Shown in pieces: positions 26,251 to 35,310 of a stretch of 64,000 nucleotides of DNA; position 1 is the first letter of the stretch, and each line of letters opens with the position of its first letter. The translations under genes were made by a program, and so were the position numbers. Source of the stretch: Streptomyces turgidiscabies Car8. GTDB lineage: Bacteria > Actinomycetota > Actinomycetes > Streptomycetales > Streptomycetaceae. The notes below the pieces were generated by a model. The model ran no database searches. It saw nothing but the letters and a program-made list of their open reading frames with translations, and was not told the DNA's origin. The stretch lies in the NCBI RefSeq assembly GCF_000331005.1, contig NZ_AEJB01000441.1, forward strand, positions 1-64,000. The letters are read 5' to 3'.

Positions 26251-27744
26251 ATGGCCAATCTGGCGGAATTCCTGGCGGAGACGGCACGTCGGCAGCCCGA
26301 GAGCCCGGCGCTGCGGCTGGGCACGGCGATCACCACCTACGCCGAGCTGGACAAGCTGAGCGCACAGGCCGCCGCGCTGGTGCGTGCCGAGGGCCTGCGC
26401 GCCGGCGACCGTGTCGCACTTATGCTGCCGAATGTCCCCGAGTTCGTCGTCCTGTACTACGGCATCCTGCGCGCCGGCGGGATCGTGGTGCCGATGAATC
26501 CGCTGCTCAAGTCCCGGGAGACCGACTACCACCTGCGGGACTCCGGTGCCGTGCTGCTCTTCGAGTGGCACGCGGCGCCCGGCCAGGGCGCCGAGGGAGC
26601 GGCCGCTGCCGGGGTGCGGCACAGTTCGGTCGAGCCCGGAGCCTTCGCCGGCCTGCTCGCGCGGCAGGAGCCGCGGTACGAGGTCGCCGCCGCGGCCGGC
26701 GACGACATCGCGGTGCTGCTCTACACCTCCGGTACCACCGGCAGCCCCAAGGGCGCCGCGCTCACTCACGGCGGGCTGCGCCACAACACCGAGGTCAGCG
26801 CCGTAGACGTGGAGCAGCTCACCAGCGAGGACGTCATCGTCGGCTGTCTGCCGCTGTTCCACATCTTCGGACAGACCTGCACGATGAACACCGCCGTGTT
26901 CAGCGGCGCCTCGCTCACCCTCGTTCCCCGCTTCGCGCCGCGGACGGTGCTCGACGCCATCGCCCGCGACCGGGCCACCGTCTTCGAGGGCGTGCCCACC
27001 ATGTACGCGGCGCTGCTTCAGCACCCGGGTGCCGCTGAGGCCGACGTGTCCACCCTGCGCATGTGCATCTCGGGCGGCGCGTCCCTGCCGGTGGAGATCC
27101 TGCACGGCTTCGAACGTCGCTTCGGCTGCATGGTGTTGGAGGGCTTCGGCATGTCCGAGACCAGCCCGGTCGTCTCCTTCAACCACCCCGACCGCCCGCG
27201 CAAGGCCGGTTCCATCGGCACCCCCGTCCGCGACGTCGAGGTGCGACTGCTGGACGAAGCCGGCCGGGAGGCGGCGCCGGGCGAGATCGGTGAACTGGCG
27301 GTGCGCGGACCGAACCTGATGAAGGGTTACTGGAACCGCCCGGAAGAGACCGCCGCCACGATTCCCGACGGCTGGCTGCGCACCGGCGACCTGGCCCGGC
27401 AGGACGAGGACGGCTACCTCTTCATCGTCGACCGCAAGAAGGACCTCATCATCCGCGGCGGCTACAACGTCTACCCACGCGAGATCGAGGAAGTCCTGCA
27501 CGAGCACCCCGCCGTCGCCCTCACTGCAGTCCTCGGCCTGCCCGACGAGCGCCTCGGCGAGGAGGTGGCGGCAGCGGTCGTCCTGCGCCCGGGAGCCGAG
27601 GCGACGGCCGAGGAACTCCAGGAGTTCGTCCGCGAGAGGGTGGCCGCCTATAAATACCCGCGCCGCGTGTGGCTGACGGACGCCCTGCCGATGGGCCCGA
27701 GCGGCAAGATCCTCAAGCGCGAGATCACGGCACCGGCGCGCTGA
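26251..27744 (+). CDS. Long-chain fatty-acid-CoA ligase, AMP-forming
   Basis: A 497-residue member of the acyl-adenylate family that activates a carboxylic acid with ATP and CoA. The P-loop signature LLYTSGTTGSPKG is near residues 155-167. GFGMSETSPV (A5), GDLARQDEDGYLFIVDRKKD (A7/A8 with hinge) and PSGKILKREI with the catalytic Lys follow in order. The length is full. ATG at 26251 has a strong AGGAGG six bases upstream. It is monocistronic; the PucR gene lies divergent. It marks the last intact gene before the mobile region. Confidence 0.93.
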   Translation: MANLAEFLAETARRQPESPALRLGTAITTYAELDKLSAQAAALVRAEGLRAGDRVALMLPNVPEFVVLYYGILRAGGIVVPMNPLLKSRETDYHLRDSGAVLLFEWHAAPGQGAEGAAAAGVRHSSVEPGAFAGLLARQEPRYEVAAAAGDDIAVLLYTSGTTGSPKGAALTHGGLRHNTEVSAVDVEQLTSEDVIVGCLPLFHIFGQTCTMNTAVFSGASLTLVPRFAPRTVLDAIARDRATVFEGVPTMYAALLQHPGAAEADVSTLRMCISGGASLPVEILHGFERRFGCMVLEGFGMSETSPVVSFNHPDRPRKAGSIGTPVRDVEVRLLDEAGREAAPGEIGELAVRGPNLMKGYWNRPEETAATIPDGWLRTGDLARQDEDGYLFIVDRKKDLIIRGGYNVYPREIEEVLHEHPAVALTAVLGLPDERLGEEVAAAVVLRPGAEATAEELQEFVRERVAAYKYPRRVWLTDALPMGPSGKILKREITAPAR

Positions 27745-27948
27745 GCCGAGGCTTCTCAAGGCTTTCTTCGCGTCAATGTCAGCCTGTTGGCGATCGGCGG
27801 GTGGACACGGGCCGAAACCGCGTTTGATGGTTGGTCCTTGATGTGCCGTCCTCCGGTGACAGGATCCTGTCGACCGGTGGGCTGGCTCGTTTCTTCGCTG
27901 CCCCGTACGGAGGTGGCTTGTCGGCGATGTGCCGCCCGCCGGTCGTAG

Positions 27949-28545
27949 GCCGTGCTCAAGCGGGCGGGCGCGGGGGGCGGCCGGCGCCGGGTCGCGCGGC
28001 TGATGCGGACCGCCGGCCTGCGGAGCCGGCACCTCAGACGACGGCACCTGACGACGATCCCCGGATCCGCGAGCTGCCCTGCGGCCCCATCTCCGTCCGG
28101 GGCTTCCAGCCCGACGCCCCGCTGGATGCCCGCTGGTGCGGCGACATTACTTACATCGCCACACAGGAGGGCTGGCTCTACCTGGCCACCGTCACCTCCA
28201 TGGCCTCCGGTCACGTGGTCGGCTGGGCAACGGCCGATCACCTGCGGACTCATCTGATCGCCGATGCCCTCACGGCCGCCTGCCAAGAGCGCCGCCCCAC
28301 CGGTCCGGTGATCTCTCACTCGGACCGCGGCGGCCAGTAGAACAGTCGCCACTTCGCCGCGTTGACAGACCAGTTGGGGGTGCGTCTGTCGGTCGGCCGT
28401 ACCGGGCAGTGCTGGGACGACGCACTCGCCGAGGCCTTCTTCGCCACCAGCAAACGGGAGTTGCTCGTACAACTTGCACCGTCTGTACGGCGGCCTCGGC
28501 TACCGCAGTCCAGCCGAATACGAGAACGCATTCGCAGCCTGACCA
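27949..28545 (+). mobile_element. Decayed IS3-family transposase (OrfB remnant)
   Basis: The sequence matches IS3-family OrfB across three frames. LKRAGAGGGRRRVARLMR comes first; after a frameshift, the DDE core follows with GDITYI, WLYLATVTSMASGHVVG and SHSDRGGQ. An in-frame TAG at 28338 interrupts it, then WDDALAEAFFATSKREL supplies the Glu. A deletion of about 25 codons precedes the final YRSPAEYENAFA. All three catalytic acids are recognisable, but the reading frame is broken at least three times and the N-terminus is missing. No terminal repeats were found. It marks the left part of the mobile region. Confidence 0.8.
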
Positions 28546-28680
28546 CCACACCAATCGCGTCCGCCAAAGCGGAACAAGCTCATGTATCGGGTGATCTGGC
28601 TGTGTAGGTGTGTGCTGCCCCGAGCCGAGGAGCAGGTCTTGGACTGCCCTTTTCCGTGGCTCGCTCAGACCGACACCTCT

Positions 28681-28755
28681 CCGATGGCGCACCATGTCGA
28701 GTGCGCAGCGACCGGAAGCCTTCGATCCCGACCAAAAGTCCCAGAAAAGTCCCAG
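28681..28755. repeat. Dispersed repeat, left half
   Basis: Matches 12517-12591 in the same orientation (about 64 of 75 positions). It ends with two tandem copies of AAAGTCCCAG. The right half found in the 12.5-kb copy occurs 157 bases further on, at 28913. Confidence 0.6.
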
Positions 28756-28820
28756 AGGCGCCGCCACCTCCCTTCCCGCCTCACGTTCATGCAGGTCAGC
28801 AGGGGTGTGGCGGCGCCTCT
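28754..28820. repeat. Perfect 14-bp inverted repeats bounding a 67-bp segment
   Basis: Arms AGAGGCGCCGCCAC (28754-28767) and its exact complement (28807-28820) enclose 39 bases. The left arm begins where homology to the 12.5-kb repeat ends, so the segment looks inserted into that repeat. It could be a very small MITE-like element or a terminator hairpin. Confidence 0.5.
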
Positions 28821-28912
28821 TCTGACGCCCCTCAGATGTCCCGGAAGAGACCAGCGGGGCCCGTGACCTGCTGTGCTTGGTTGGTCCGATCCTCTGAACT
28901 GCGCAAATATCC

Positions 28913-28980
28913 AGGAAAGTCCCAGAGCACTCCCACTCGCCTGCAGCCACTCTTTTGGCTCTACGTAAGCGGTGCACTCG
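28913..28980. repeat. Dispersed repeat, right half
   Basis: AGGAAAGTCCCAG, then TCCCACT, CTGCAG and TTTTGGCTCTACG match the second half of the 12.5-kb copy (about 12571-12633). Read on the minus strand, it overlaps the 3' part of a Cys-rich gene remnant (VEPKEWLQ). Confidence 0.5.
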
Positions 28981-29354
28981 TCGCAGGCGGACCCGTGGAG
29001 CACAGTCGTTCCTGCCGGAACACGAACGGCGTGAAGCTCGCACCCTGCACCGGGAAGTGCCTGCGGCAGTTGTCGCAGGTGTTCTCCTTGACGTCGGTCA
29101 GCTGGAGCGGGTTGGCGGCGCACGCGGCGACGCAGTCACGGCAGCGCCACAGGTCGGTCGGCATCAGTAGGAACATCGGCTGCAACGGCACCGCGCGCAG
29201 GTGCGCGCACTGTTGTCGAGCGGTAACCGCACCAGGTAGCGCTCGATGATCGGGCTGGTGCCCGACGTCGGTCCGTCGGAGCCAAGCGTCGTCTTCATCA
29301 TGTTGCGCGCGTCGGCCTCGCGGCGGCGATCTGGTCGAGCGTGGGGTCCGTCAT
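28945..29354 (-). pseudogene. Frameshifted small Cys-rich protein(s), phage/plasmid type
   Basis: From ATG at 29354 the frame reads MTDPTLDQIAA. It continues in a second frame with ADARNMMKTTLGSDG and PIIERYLVRLP, and then in a third with WRCRDCVAACAANP, ENTCDNCRRHFPVQGASFTPF and, after another shift, SACDECTAYVEPKEW. Three CxxC pairs suggest zinc ribbons. Frame changes occur near 29310, 29210 and 29010. I do not recognise the family. It may be one or two genes, and no intact product is expected. Confidence 0.4.
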
Positions 29355-29491
29355 CCTGCGTCCTTCCGCGTTGGGCAACGAGCGTACGTCGCACCACCGA
29401 CGAACCATGCCCGCGACGGCCCTGAACGTGCTGCTGCCGGCCGTGCAACAAACCACGACACTGTGTCGGAGGTTCGCTCTACCATGGGCGC

Positions 29492-30193
29492 ATGGCGCAA
29501 TGCACAGCACCCTCCCGAGGCCACCGCACCGCGAGTGGGGCCGCGAACTGCCCAGCGTGTAGCAGCCGGGGACGGAGGTCGCCCACCCAGTCGTATTCGT
29601 CCGGACCCTCCTACGGCGGTGGCGGTGGCGGCGGTCGGTCGTCCGGCGGGTCGTATGGCGGCGGCACCTCGCGGCGCACCAGGTCCGGCAGAACGGTGTC
29701 GTACACCCCGACCGAGTGGCGGGCGGTCGAGCCCTACGCCGACAAGGCTGCGGTACAGGCACAGGTACACCCGGACAAGCGAGACCTCTTCCTCTGCCAC
29801 GCCTGGAACGACCGCGAGGGCAGCGCGAAGGAGCTCTACGGTCACCTGAGGACGAGCGGTGCGACGGTGTGGTTCAGCGAGGAAGACATCCCGCTGGGCT
29901 CGCTGCAGATGCGGGAGATCGACAAGGGGCTTCGCAACTCCCGGATCGGCATCGTGCTGGTCACGCCAGCCCTGCTCGAGAGCATCAAGAACGAGGGGAT
30001 CGCCGAGAAGGAGCTCGCCGTCCTGCTCGGCACCAACCGCGTCGTGCCCGTGACGCACGGGGTGACCTTCGACGAGCTTTTTGACGTCAGCCCCATGCTC
30101 GCGTCGCACTCCGGGCTGAGCACGAAGGAGTCGTCGCTCGACGCCGTCGCCGCCAAGATCGCTGCTGCTGCCGCCGCGCTTCCCGCTGCCTGA
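29492..30193 (+). CDS. TIR-domain protein with N-terminal Cys motif and Gly-rich linker
   Basis: A 233-residue protein. An N-terminal MAQCTAPSRGHRTASG then NCPAC looks like a zinc-binding knuckle. A Gly/Ser-rich linker follows (about residues 30-60), then a TIR domain from about residue 95: RDLFLCHAWNDREG, VWFSEEDIPLGSLQ, IDKGLRNSRIGIVLVTPALL and EKELAVLL. The last helix ends in Ala repeats. Bacterial TIR domains often act as NADases in antiphage defence, with a catalytic Glu after the second or third strand. The gene is plus-strand, alone and open in a region of broken genes. The start is uncertain: GGAGG lies about 20 bases before 29492. Confidence 0.75.
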   Translation: MAQCTAPSRGHRTASGAANCPACSSRGRRSPTQSYSSGPSYGGGGGGGRSSGGSYGGGTSRRTRSGRTVSYTPTEWRAVEPYADKAAVQAQVHPDKRDLFLCHAWNDREGSAKELYGHLRTSGATVWFSEEDIPLGSLQMREIDKGLRNSRIGIVLVTPALLESIKNEGIAEKELAVLLGTNRVVPVTHGVTFDELFDVSPMLASHSGLSTKESSLDAVAAKIAAAAAALPAA

Positions 30194-30199
30194 CGTCCG

Positions 30200-30454
30200 G
30201 ATCGACCAGCGGACGTCGGACCAGCCCGTCGCGGGCGGAGGGCCTGCAAGGCCGCGTTGTATGCGCTTGGTCTTCCATGCGCAGTACGGGTGCGGGCCGC
30301 CGTCGTTGTAGTCGGCAGCCGGGTCCACGACGGGCTGCTCGCACACCCAGCAACGCCCACCAGCCGGGTCGACCGCTTCGGGGGGAAGGCGTACCTCCTG
30401 GCGGTCGGCCCGGCTGGGTGTTGCGACCTCGCGCTCGTCGGCGGTGGCTGACAT
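30200..30454 (-). pseudogene. Cys/His-cluster hypothetical protein, 3'-truncated
   Basis: From ATG at 30454 the frame reads MSATADEREVATPSRADR and then RCWVCEQPVVDPAADYND followed by GGPHPYCAWKTKR, a compact CxxC...HxxC knuckle seen in actinophage small proteins. The frame runs without a stop into the antisense of the TIR gene, so the true 3' end appears lost at about 30200. The family is not recognised. Confidence 0.35.
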
Positions 30455-30497
30455 CTTCCCGGAAGCGACACCGGGACGAGCGCGAGGAGTCATGGGG

Positions 30498-30947
30498 TCA
30501 GCGCCCGTACCGGCGGGCGTGGCCTGCGGCGCGGCGGTCCAGCCCGGCGCGCTCGGCGGCCTGTTGGGCCCGCCGGGGCGATGGCAGCGGCGACAGCCGT
30601 GTGCCGGTCGGTGTGGGCGTGCAGGCGCCGCTGGGCCTGCGCCTGGGTGTCGGCGGCGATTCTTGGCCTGGGCGGCCAAGGCCCCGGTGTCGCTCGGCGC
30701 CAGGATGGTCTGGTCTGCCCGCACGGCGGACGGTGCCACCGATCCCCGAACCCAACAACGTGACAGCGCCGGTCCAGCAGCGTCTCGCGCTCGTCGGCTT
30801 CCACTCCTCGCGCAGCTTGGCGAAGGGCCGGGCCTTCTGCTTCGGCGGGCGCGTCATCTTTGCGGCGATCCGGTTCAGTTTGGCGCTGGCCCGCCCAGAG
30901 ATCACTGGCAGGAACTGCTGCTCGCCGTCGCCGCCGTCGGCGGTCAC
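30498..30947 (-). CDS. Hypothetical protein, phage-like, possibly truncated
   Basis: A 149-codon frame from GTG at 30947. Its first 55 residues look genuinely coding: GEQQFLPVISGRASAKLNR, IAAKMTRPPKQKARPF, KLREEWKP. The remainder is Arg/Pro-rich and may be out of frame; a neighbouring frame reads TQAQAQRRLHAHTDRHTAV more convincingly. I do not recognise it. It is probably another decayed gene of the same minus-strand block. The next 300 bases (30948-31247) show nothing I can support. Confidence 0.3.
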   Translation of the reverse strand: MTADGGDGEQQFLPVISGRASAKLNRIAAKMTRPPKQKARPFAKLREEWKPTSARRCWTGAVTLLGSGIGGTVRRAGRPDHPGAERHRGLGRPGQESPPTPRRRPSGACTPTPTGTRLSPLPSPRRAQQAAERAGLDRRAAGHARRYGR

Positions 30948-31247
30948 GTACTCGTGCTCGAGCTCTGCTCGGCAGGCGACGATCTGGTCGCTGCGTGACG
31001 CAGAGCAATACGCCGACCGCGACCTTTCATGTGTTGTGCCGCATCCCGTCGATGCGTCTTCACGCGAGGCTCACGAGGCCGACCGCGCCCTCAGAGGCAT
31101 GCCCGTGGGTCCCGTGCCTGGCAGGTACGTCGCCACCCACAGGCCGAGCCGCCTCCAGGCGGTGCGCGGCGAGCCGCCGATCGGAGCGACCGGCCGGTCC
31201 CGGCCCTCCGGGCAGTCCAGGCGCCGAGCCTCACGTTGCCCCGGGCG

Positions 31248-31877
31248 TCAGCACCGCTTCCAAATGAGCCGGTAGGAGGTGCCCGGGACGTCCGTCGAAC
31301 CCATGGTGACCACGCTGGCGCTGTTGCCCGTGCCAGCTCTCACCCGCAGGGATGTGTTGACGTTGAGGTACCGCTGCGAGCCACACGGTGCCCAGACCAG
31401 CCGGTTGTCCGGCACGCTGTCGGACACGGCCCAGTCATCCTCGTACGGCCCCGTCAGCGGGTGGGACTGGAAGACGTCGTCCGTCGTCCCCTGGAAGTAG
31501 TAGTCGGACTTGATGGTGGCGGTCGCGCCTGCGGGCAGCGAGGCGTGGCCGCGGTGGTCAAGTCCGAAGAGGGCGTAGGTGTAGGACGCCGGGGCTTTGA
31601 CGTCCAGGACGAGCTGGCAGTTCTTCCGCGCGTCGGTCGGTCCGGCATTGCCTCCGGCCTGGGCGGTATAGGCGTCGTACTTCACTGTGAGCGTGGAGTT
31701 GTCGGGGGACACCGTGGCACCGGCCGTGCCCGCCGGGCACCCGGAGCCGTTGATCGTCTTGATCACGACCTGGGCCCCCTCGGCCGGCGCGTCGGCGGCC
31801 GCCGACCCGGATTGGACCGACAGCAGCCCGAGGCATAACGCCGCCAGTGCTCCGCTGGTGGTGAGAAGACGAGACAT
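31248..31877 (-). CDS. Secreted DUF4360 protein
   Basis: A 209-residue exported protein of unknown function. It has a signal peptide (MSRLLTTSGALAALCLGLL, cleavage after the SAAA region). The DUF4360 pattern follows: VVIKTINGSGCPAGTAG, SPDNSTLTVKYDAYTA, RKNCQLVLDV, DDWAVSD, LVWAPCGSQRYLNVNTSLRV and a final LIWKRC. Paired cysteines probably form disulphides. ATG at 31877 has GGAG six bases upstream and directly precedes the signal, so the longer frame is not used. It is a host-type gene standing alone between two blocks of phage remnants, which supports rearrangement here. Confidence 0.85.
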   Translation of the reverse strand: MSRLLTTSGALAALCLGLLSVQSGSAAADAPAEGAQVVIKTINGSGCPAGTAGATVSPDNSTLTVKYDAYTAQAGGNAGPTDARKNCQLVLDVKAPASYTYALFGLDHRGHASLPAGATATIKSDYYFQGTTDDVFQSHPLTGPYEDDWAVSDSVPDNRLVWAPCGSQRYLNVNTSLRVRAGTGNSASVVTMGSTDVPGTSYRLIWKRC

Positions 31878-32096
31878 GACTCTCCAATCGCAGTACGGCT
31901 GGTGACGGAGTCCCACAGGCATGATGCGGGGCGGCCGCCCTCACCCGCTTGGGCCGCCGGAGCAGATTCGGTCATCGATGCATGCACGGCGGCGGAACTG
32001 TCCGTACGGGTTCGGGGGACGGTCGTGCGGTCATCACCGCGGGCCACAGCGGGCCCCCGGGGTGGGAGCGCGCCCACTATAGGGGGAGCCTGCCAC

Positions 32097-33636
32097 CTAC
32101 GAAAGAGCGGCGAGCTGGTCGACGTCGTCGAGGCCGTGGTCGATGGTGTGGCGGACGCGGGCGGCCAGTTCGTCGTCGGACAGGCCGACCAGATCCGGGC
32201 GAATGCCCGGGAGCCGGGCGGCGAGGTCGCGGTGGTCCAGTTCGGCGGCGATCCGTAGGGCATCGGCGTCGTCGACGTGGCCGATCAGGCGGCCCAACTC
32301 GGCGTCATTGAACGGGTCAGGTCGGCGGCGAGGGCACCGCCGGGGGTGGCGCGGTCGAGCAGGGCGGTGAGGTCGCGGCGGTCGGCCTCGGCCTCGATTC
32401 GGCGGCGGGCGCGGTCGTCGAACAGGTTCGAGCGCATGGCGGCGGCGAGCTGGTCGTCGTTCATCTCGCGCACGGACGCGTCGTCGCCTGACCAGATGCG
32501 GGCAGCGTCGACCTGCTCGGCGGTCGCCTCGGTCCGGGGCTCGGGGAGGTTGCCGGCGCATCTGCTCGCGTACGCGGTTGCGGCGCAAGTCGGGGTGGTC
32601 GGCGAGGTGTTGGCGCGTGGCGCCCTGCCACTGGAGCACCTTGGCGCGGGCGGCGCGCTGCGCTTCCGGGGTGACGGCGGCGGCCTCGCGGCTCCTCCAC
32701 TTCCGTATGGTGCGCTCGATCTCGCGCTGACGCTGGCCGGCGTCGTACCCGTCCGGGTCGCTGCGGGCCTGCTCGATCCGGGTCAGGCCGGGCGAGTACA
32801 TGCTCACGCTGTGGCGGCAATTGGGGTGCTGCAACCCTGCGGCGCGGGCTTCGTCGAGGCTGCCGGCGACGCGGACGTGCACCGTGCGGCCGTCCTCGAC
32901 GGCGTGTGCTCGGCCTCGACCGTGCGCGCCCCCGCGGGCCCGCTGATCGTCGACACGCGGCCTTCCCACGGTCGACACAGGGGGCACTCGCGGGGGGCGT
33001 CGCTCACGACGACCAGCTCGACGCCGGCCTCGCTGAGCGTGCGCATGTGCGCTTCGGTCGCGGCGCGCGCGGTCGCCGTCCTCACTGCCATCTCGGCGTA
33101 AGAGGGGAGCGACCAGCGGCGGCCGGCGCGGTCGACGAACGCTCGGCTACCGGCGTCGACCAACCGGCGCATGGCGTCTTGCGTGGCCTGCCGGCGGGTG
33201 CCGATACCGAGTAGCGGCGTGGCGGCCACGGACGCGACGACGGTCCGGAACGTGTCGACAACGGCTCGGAGAATCGACCGGTGCGTTCCGGTGACGACGT
33301 CGACCGCTTCCTGTGCGAGGCGGTCTGCGGCCTGTGCGTTGGGCACGCGGTCGTCGACCAGAGCGCGGGCGTCGTCTGACAGGGCGCCCAACTCGGCGAC
33401 CGCGGCACGGTGCCCGACGTTGTACGCCTCGGCGACCGCGTCGAACACTTCGAGGCTGGTCGCCTTGCCCAACTCGTCGACGACGGCCTGTGCGGCGCGG
33501 CGTACCTGCTGGACGGCAGCGAGCTTGGCCTCGACCCACCCGGGCGCGTCGAGGCCGGCGGCGAGCTGGCGGGCGATGATGCCCACTCGGCGGCGGCGTA
33601 CAGGTCGCGAGTGCCAGTGGCGAGGGGTTCAGCCAT
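32097..33636 (-). pseudogene. Phage head-morphogenesis (MuF/minor capsid-like) protein, several frameshifts
   Basis: Module A minor head protein. It starts MAEPLATGTRDLYAAAE at 33636 and shifts near 33585 to IIARQLAAGLDAPGWVEAKL. The C-terminal MuF-like core SDAPRECPLCRPWEGRVS follows. After another shift near 32920 it reads LDEARAAGLQHPNCRHSVSM, the conserved Cys/His block of these proteins. Further shifts near 32550 and 32320 precede DAELGRLIGHVDDAD and a tail ending in DQLAAL. At least four frame changes make it nonfunctional. Its usual place just downstream of portal is kept, with a plus-strand gene between them. Confidence 0.75.
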
Positions 33637-33880
33637 CCCGGGGGTGAATGGCCATGTGCATCCCCAAACCCCTTTAACAGATACCGCAGTTGATGCGGGT
33701 CGATTTCGGAAAAAGTAATCCGTTTGAGCTATGGGAAGCTTGACATGGGCGGCGCATAGTAAGGAAAATTCGTCCGCGCCGCAAGGGTTGAATGGGATAT
33801 GCCATCCTCACGGGTGAATGACTGCTCGTCCGCGAGGGGGCGTTGTGCATGCTGAACGGGTCCATAGGAAAGGAACCCGA

Positions 33881-34093
33881 ATGAGCAAGCGAGTCAGCAT
33901 CCCAGTGCCGACTGTCGGCACTGGCAGTGCAATTGCGGTCGGCGCACTCGTCGCGACCGACAGCGTCCAGACGGCCGGGCAGATCACGGGACTCGTGATT
34001 GTGGCGGTCGCAGTGCTGGTACGCGATGTGTGCGTGGTGTACTTCGAGTACAAGGGGAATCAGCCTGACAAGGCGGCGGGCGCCCCCGCCTAG
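33881..34093 (+). CDS. Small membrane protein, plus-strand gene between phage head genes
   Basis: 70 residues with hydrophobic stretches at about 15-28 and 33-52 (ITGLVIVAVAVLV) and a charged tail. ATG has AGGAAAGGAA upstream. It lies between the minus-strand portal and MuF-like genes, is preceded by a comparatively AT-rich region (33660-33860), and has its own T-tailed terminator. This looks like an autonomously expressed 'moron'. Function unknown; small two-helix phage proteins can be holins or superinfection-exclusion proteins, but nothing here decides it. Confidence 0.65.
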   Translation: MSKRVSIPVPTVGTGSAIAVGALVATDSVQTAGQITGLVIVAVAVLVRDVCVVYFEYKGNQPDKAAGAPA

Positions 34094-34124
34094 AGACCGC
34101 CACGAACCCGCCAGACGGGATCAG

Positions 34125-34153
34125 GCTGCCAAGCTCAGTGCTTGGCAGCTTTT
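34125..34153 (+). terminator. Rho-independent terminator
   Basis: Arms GCTGCCAAG and CTTGGCAGC around loop CTCAGTG, followed by TTTTC. It directly follows the small membrane gene and precedes the portal stop on the other strand. Confidence 0.85.
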
Positions 34154-34163
34154 CTTTGGCGCC

Positions 34164-35076
34164 TCACATCGGGTATGTGTCGCCCGGGTCTGGGGCTGCG
34201 GTGCCGGTCTCCCGGAGGATCGCAGCGGCCTCGGCGGCGACCTTGGTGTCGTCCCACTCCGGGTGAAGGATCTTGACCCGGGCTGCGGTCGACACGGCCT
34301 GTGCGCGGTTGAGTAGTTCGAGGGTCTGCGAGGTGTCCATCGGCGACTCTGCGACTTCGTCGGGGAACTCCACCCGCGGACGTTCCGGGGTCACTCTGCT
34401 GCGGAAGTGCACGGCGTCGAGGGCGAGCAGGCCGTCGGCCATGCCCTGTTTCCAGTGGCCGGCCTTCTTCCTGCGCGTGATCATGCTCTTGTCGTCGTCG
34501 CTGTCGACCTCGGTCGCGGTCCGGGCCTGCCCTCCGTTCTGGTCGAGGCCGAACGATCGGGCGGCGTACCTGGCGGACTGGGCGGCCTGCCGGGTCAGCG
34601 CCTCGGCCGTGCGCTGGTGCTCCTCGACCCTGATGTCGAACTGGCTCAACGTGATGCCGCCGTTGTCCGTGGGCGGCATGCTGCGCTGCGCGTATACCTC
34701 GGCGTCCTCGTCGAACGACCCGCCCTTTCCGGGCCCGTTGCTGCGTAGGTAACCATCGGGGACGATCAGCCGCGCGGGCGAGGCGGATGTCGCGCATCCA
34801 ACTCGTCCACACCTCGTCGAGGCCGTCGAGTTGGTCATAGATGGGGGCGGCGTAGTCGCTGCGCCCGATCGGTGACCCCCGGTGCAATCGGTTCGGGGTC
34901 AGGTTCGGGATGTAGCAGGCCGTGAGCTGCCGGATTCCGGTCGTCGGCGACTCGCCGTCGCTCTCGATGCTGGCGACCAGGCTGGCCGTATCGGGGTGCT
35001 CGGTGAGGGGGACGCGCCGACCCATGTTGTCGCCGCTGCCCTGGTAGAGCGTGAGGCGGGCGTTCTCGGTCGGCAA
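34164..35076 (-). pseudogene. Phage portal protein (SPP1 gp6-like), N-truncated and frameshifted
   Basis: Module A portal. The fragment begins within NARLTLYQGSGDNMGRR, continues NLTPNRLHRGSPIGRSDY and DGLDEVWTSWMRDIRLARA, then changes frame near 34765 to LIVPDGYLRSNGPGKGGSFD. The C-terminal part contains DIRVEEHQRTAEALTRQA, SMITRRKKAGHWKQGMADG, PDEVAESPMDTSQTLELLNR and HPEWDDTKVAAEAAAIL, typical of the portal stem/crown region. Its upstream end joins a nuclease-like remnant at about 35078, so the N-terminal third was deleted. Confidence 0.75.
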
Positions 35077-35077
35077 T

Positions 35078-35310
35078 CATGGACTTGACCTCCACGAGCA
35101 GCACCAGGTCGTCGAAGACGACGAACCAGTCGACACTTTGCAGTTCGTTCCGCTTGACCGGTACGTGATCTCCGAGATGACGTCGGCGTCCGGTATCAGG
35201 CGGAGTTGGCGGCCGACGTACTCTTCGAAGAGGTAGCCGGTCTCCTGCAGGAAGTCGGGTCCGAAGTGCTCGCGTCCTGTGTGGTGTATGCCGGCCGGCA
35301 TCGCCCCTGC
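35078..35310 (-). pseudogene. PD-(D/E)xK-like nuclease remnant fused to the portal fragment
   Basis: The frame reads HTGREHFGPDFLQETG, LFEEYVGRQLRLIPDADVI and EITY, then shifts by one to DWFVVFDDLVLLVEVKS. D...EVK after hydrophobic strands is the core of PD-(D/E)xK/NERD-type nucleases. The protein ends abruptly at the junction with portal coding sequence. It was probably the C-terminal half of a larger gene. Confidence 0.45.

Noticed and set aside
1..27744. Antibiotic biosynthesis gene cluster
   Set aside because: Hydrolases, transporters and one CoA ligase are present, but no PKS, NRPS, terpene synthase or other core enzyme was seen.
24925..28047. Very long minus-strand open frame reaching upstream of the PucR gene
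   Set aside because: The extra 650 codons are antisense to the acyl-CoA ligase and IS3 remnant; the PucR start at 26091 fits the family.
28681..28760. CRISPR array, suggested by repeated AAAGTCCCAG
   Set aside because: Only a few short copies with no regular spacers and no cas genes in the window.
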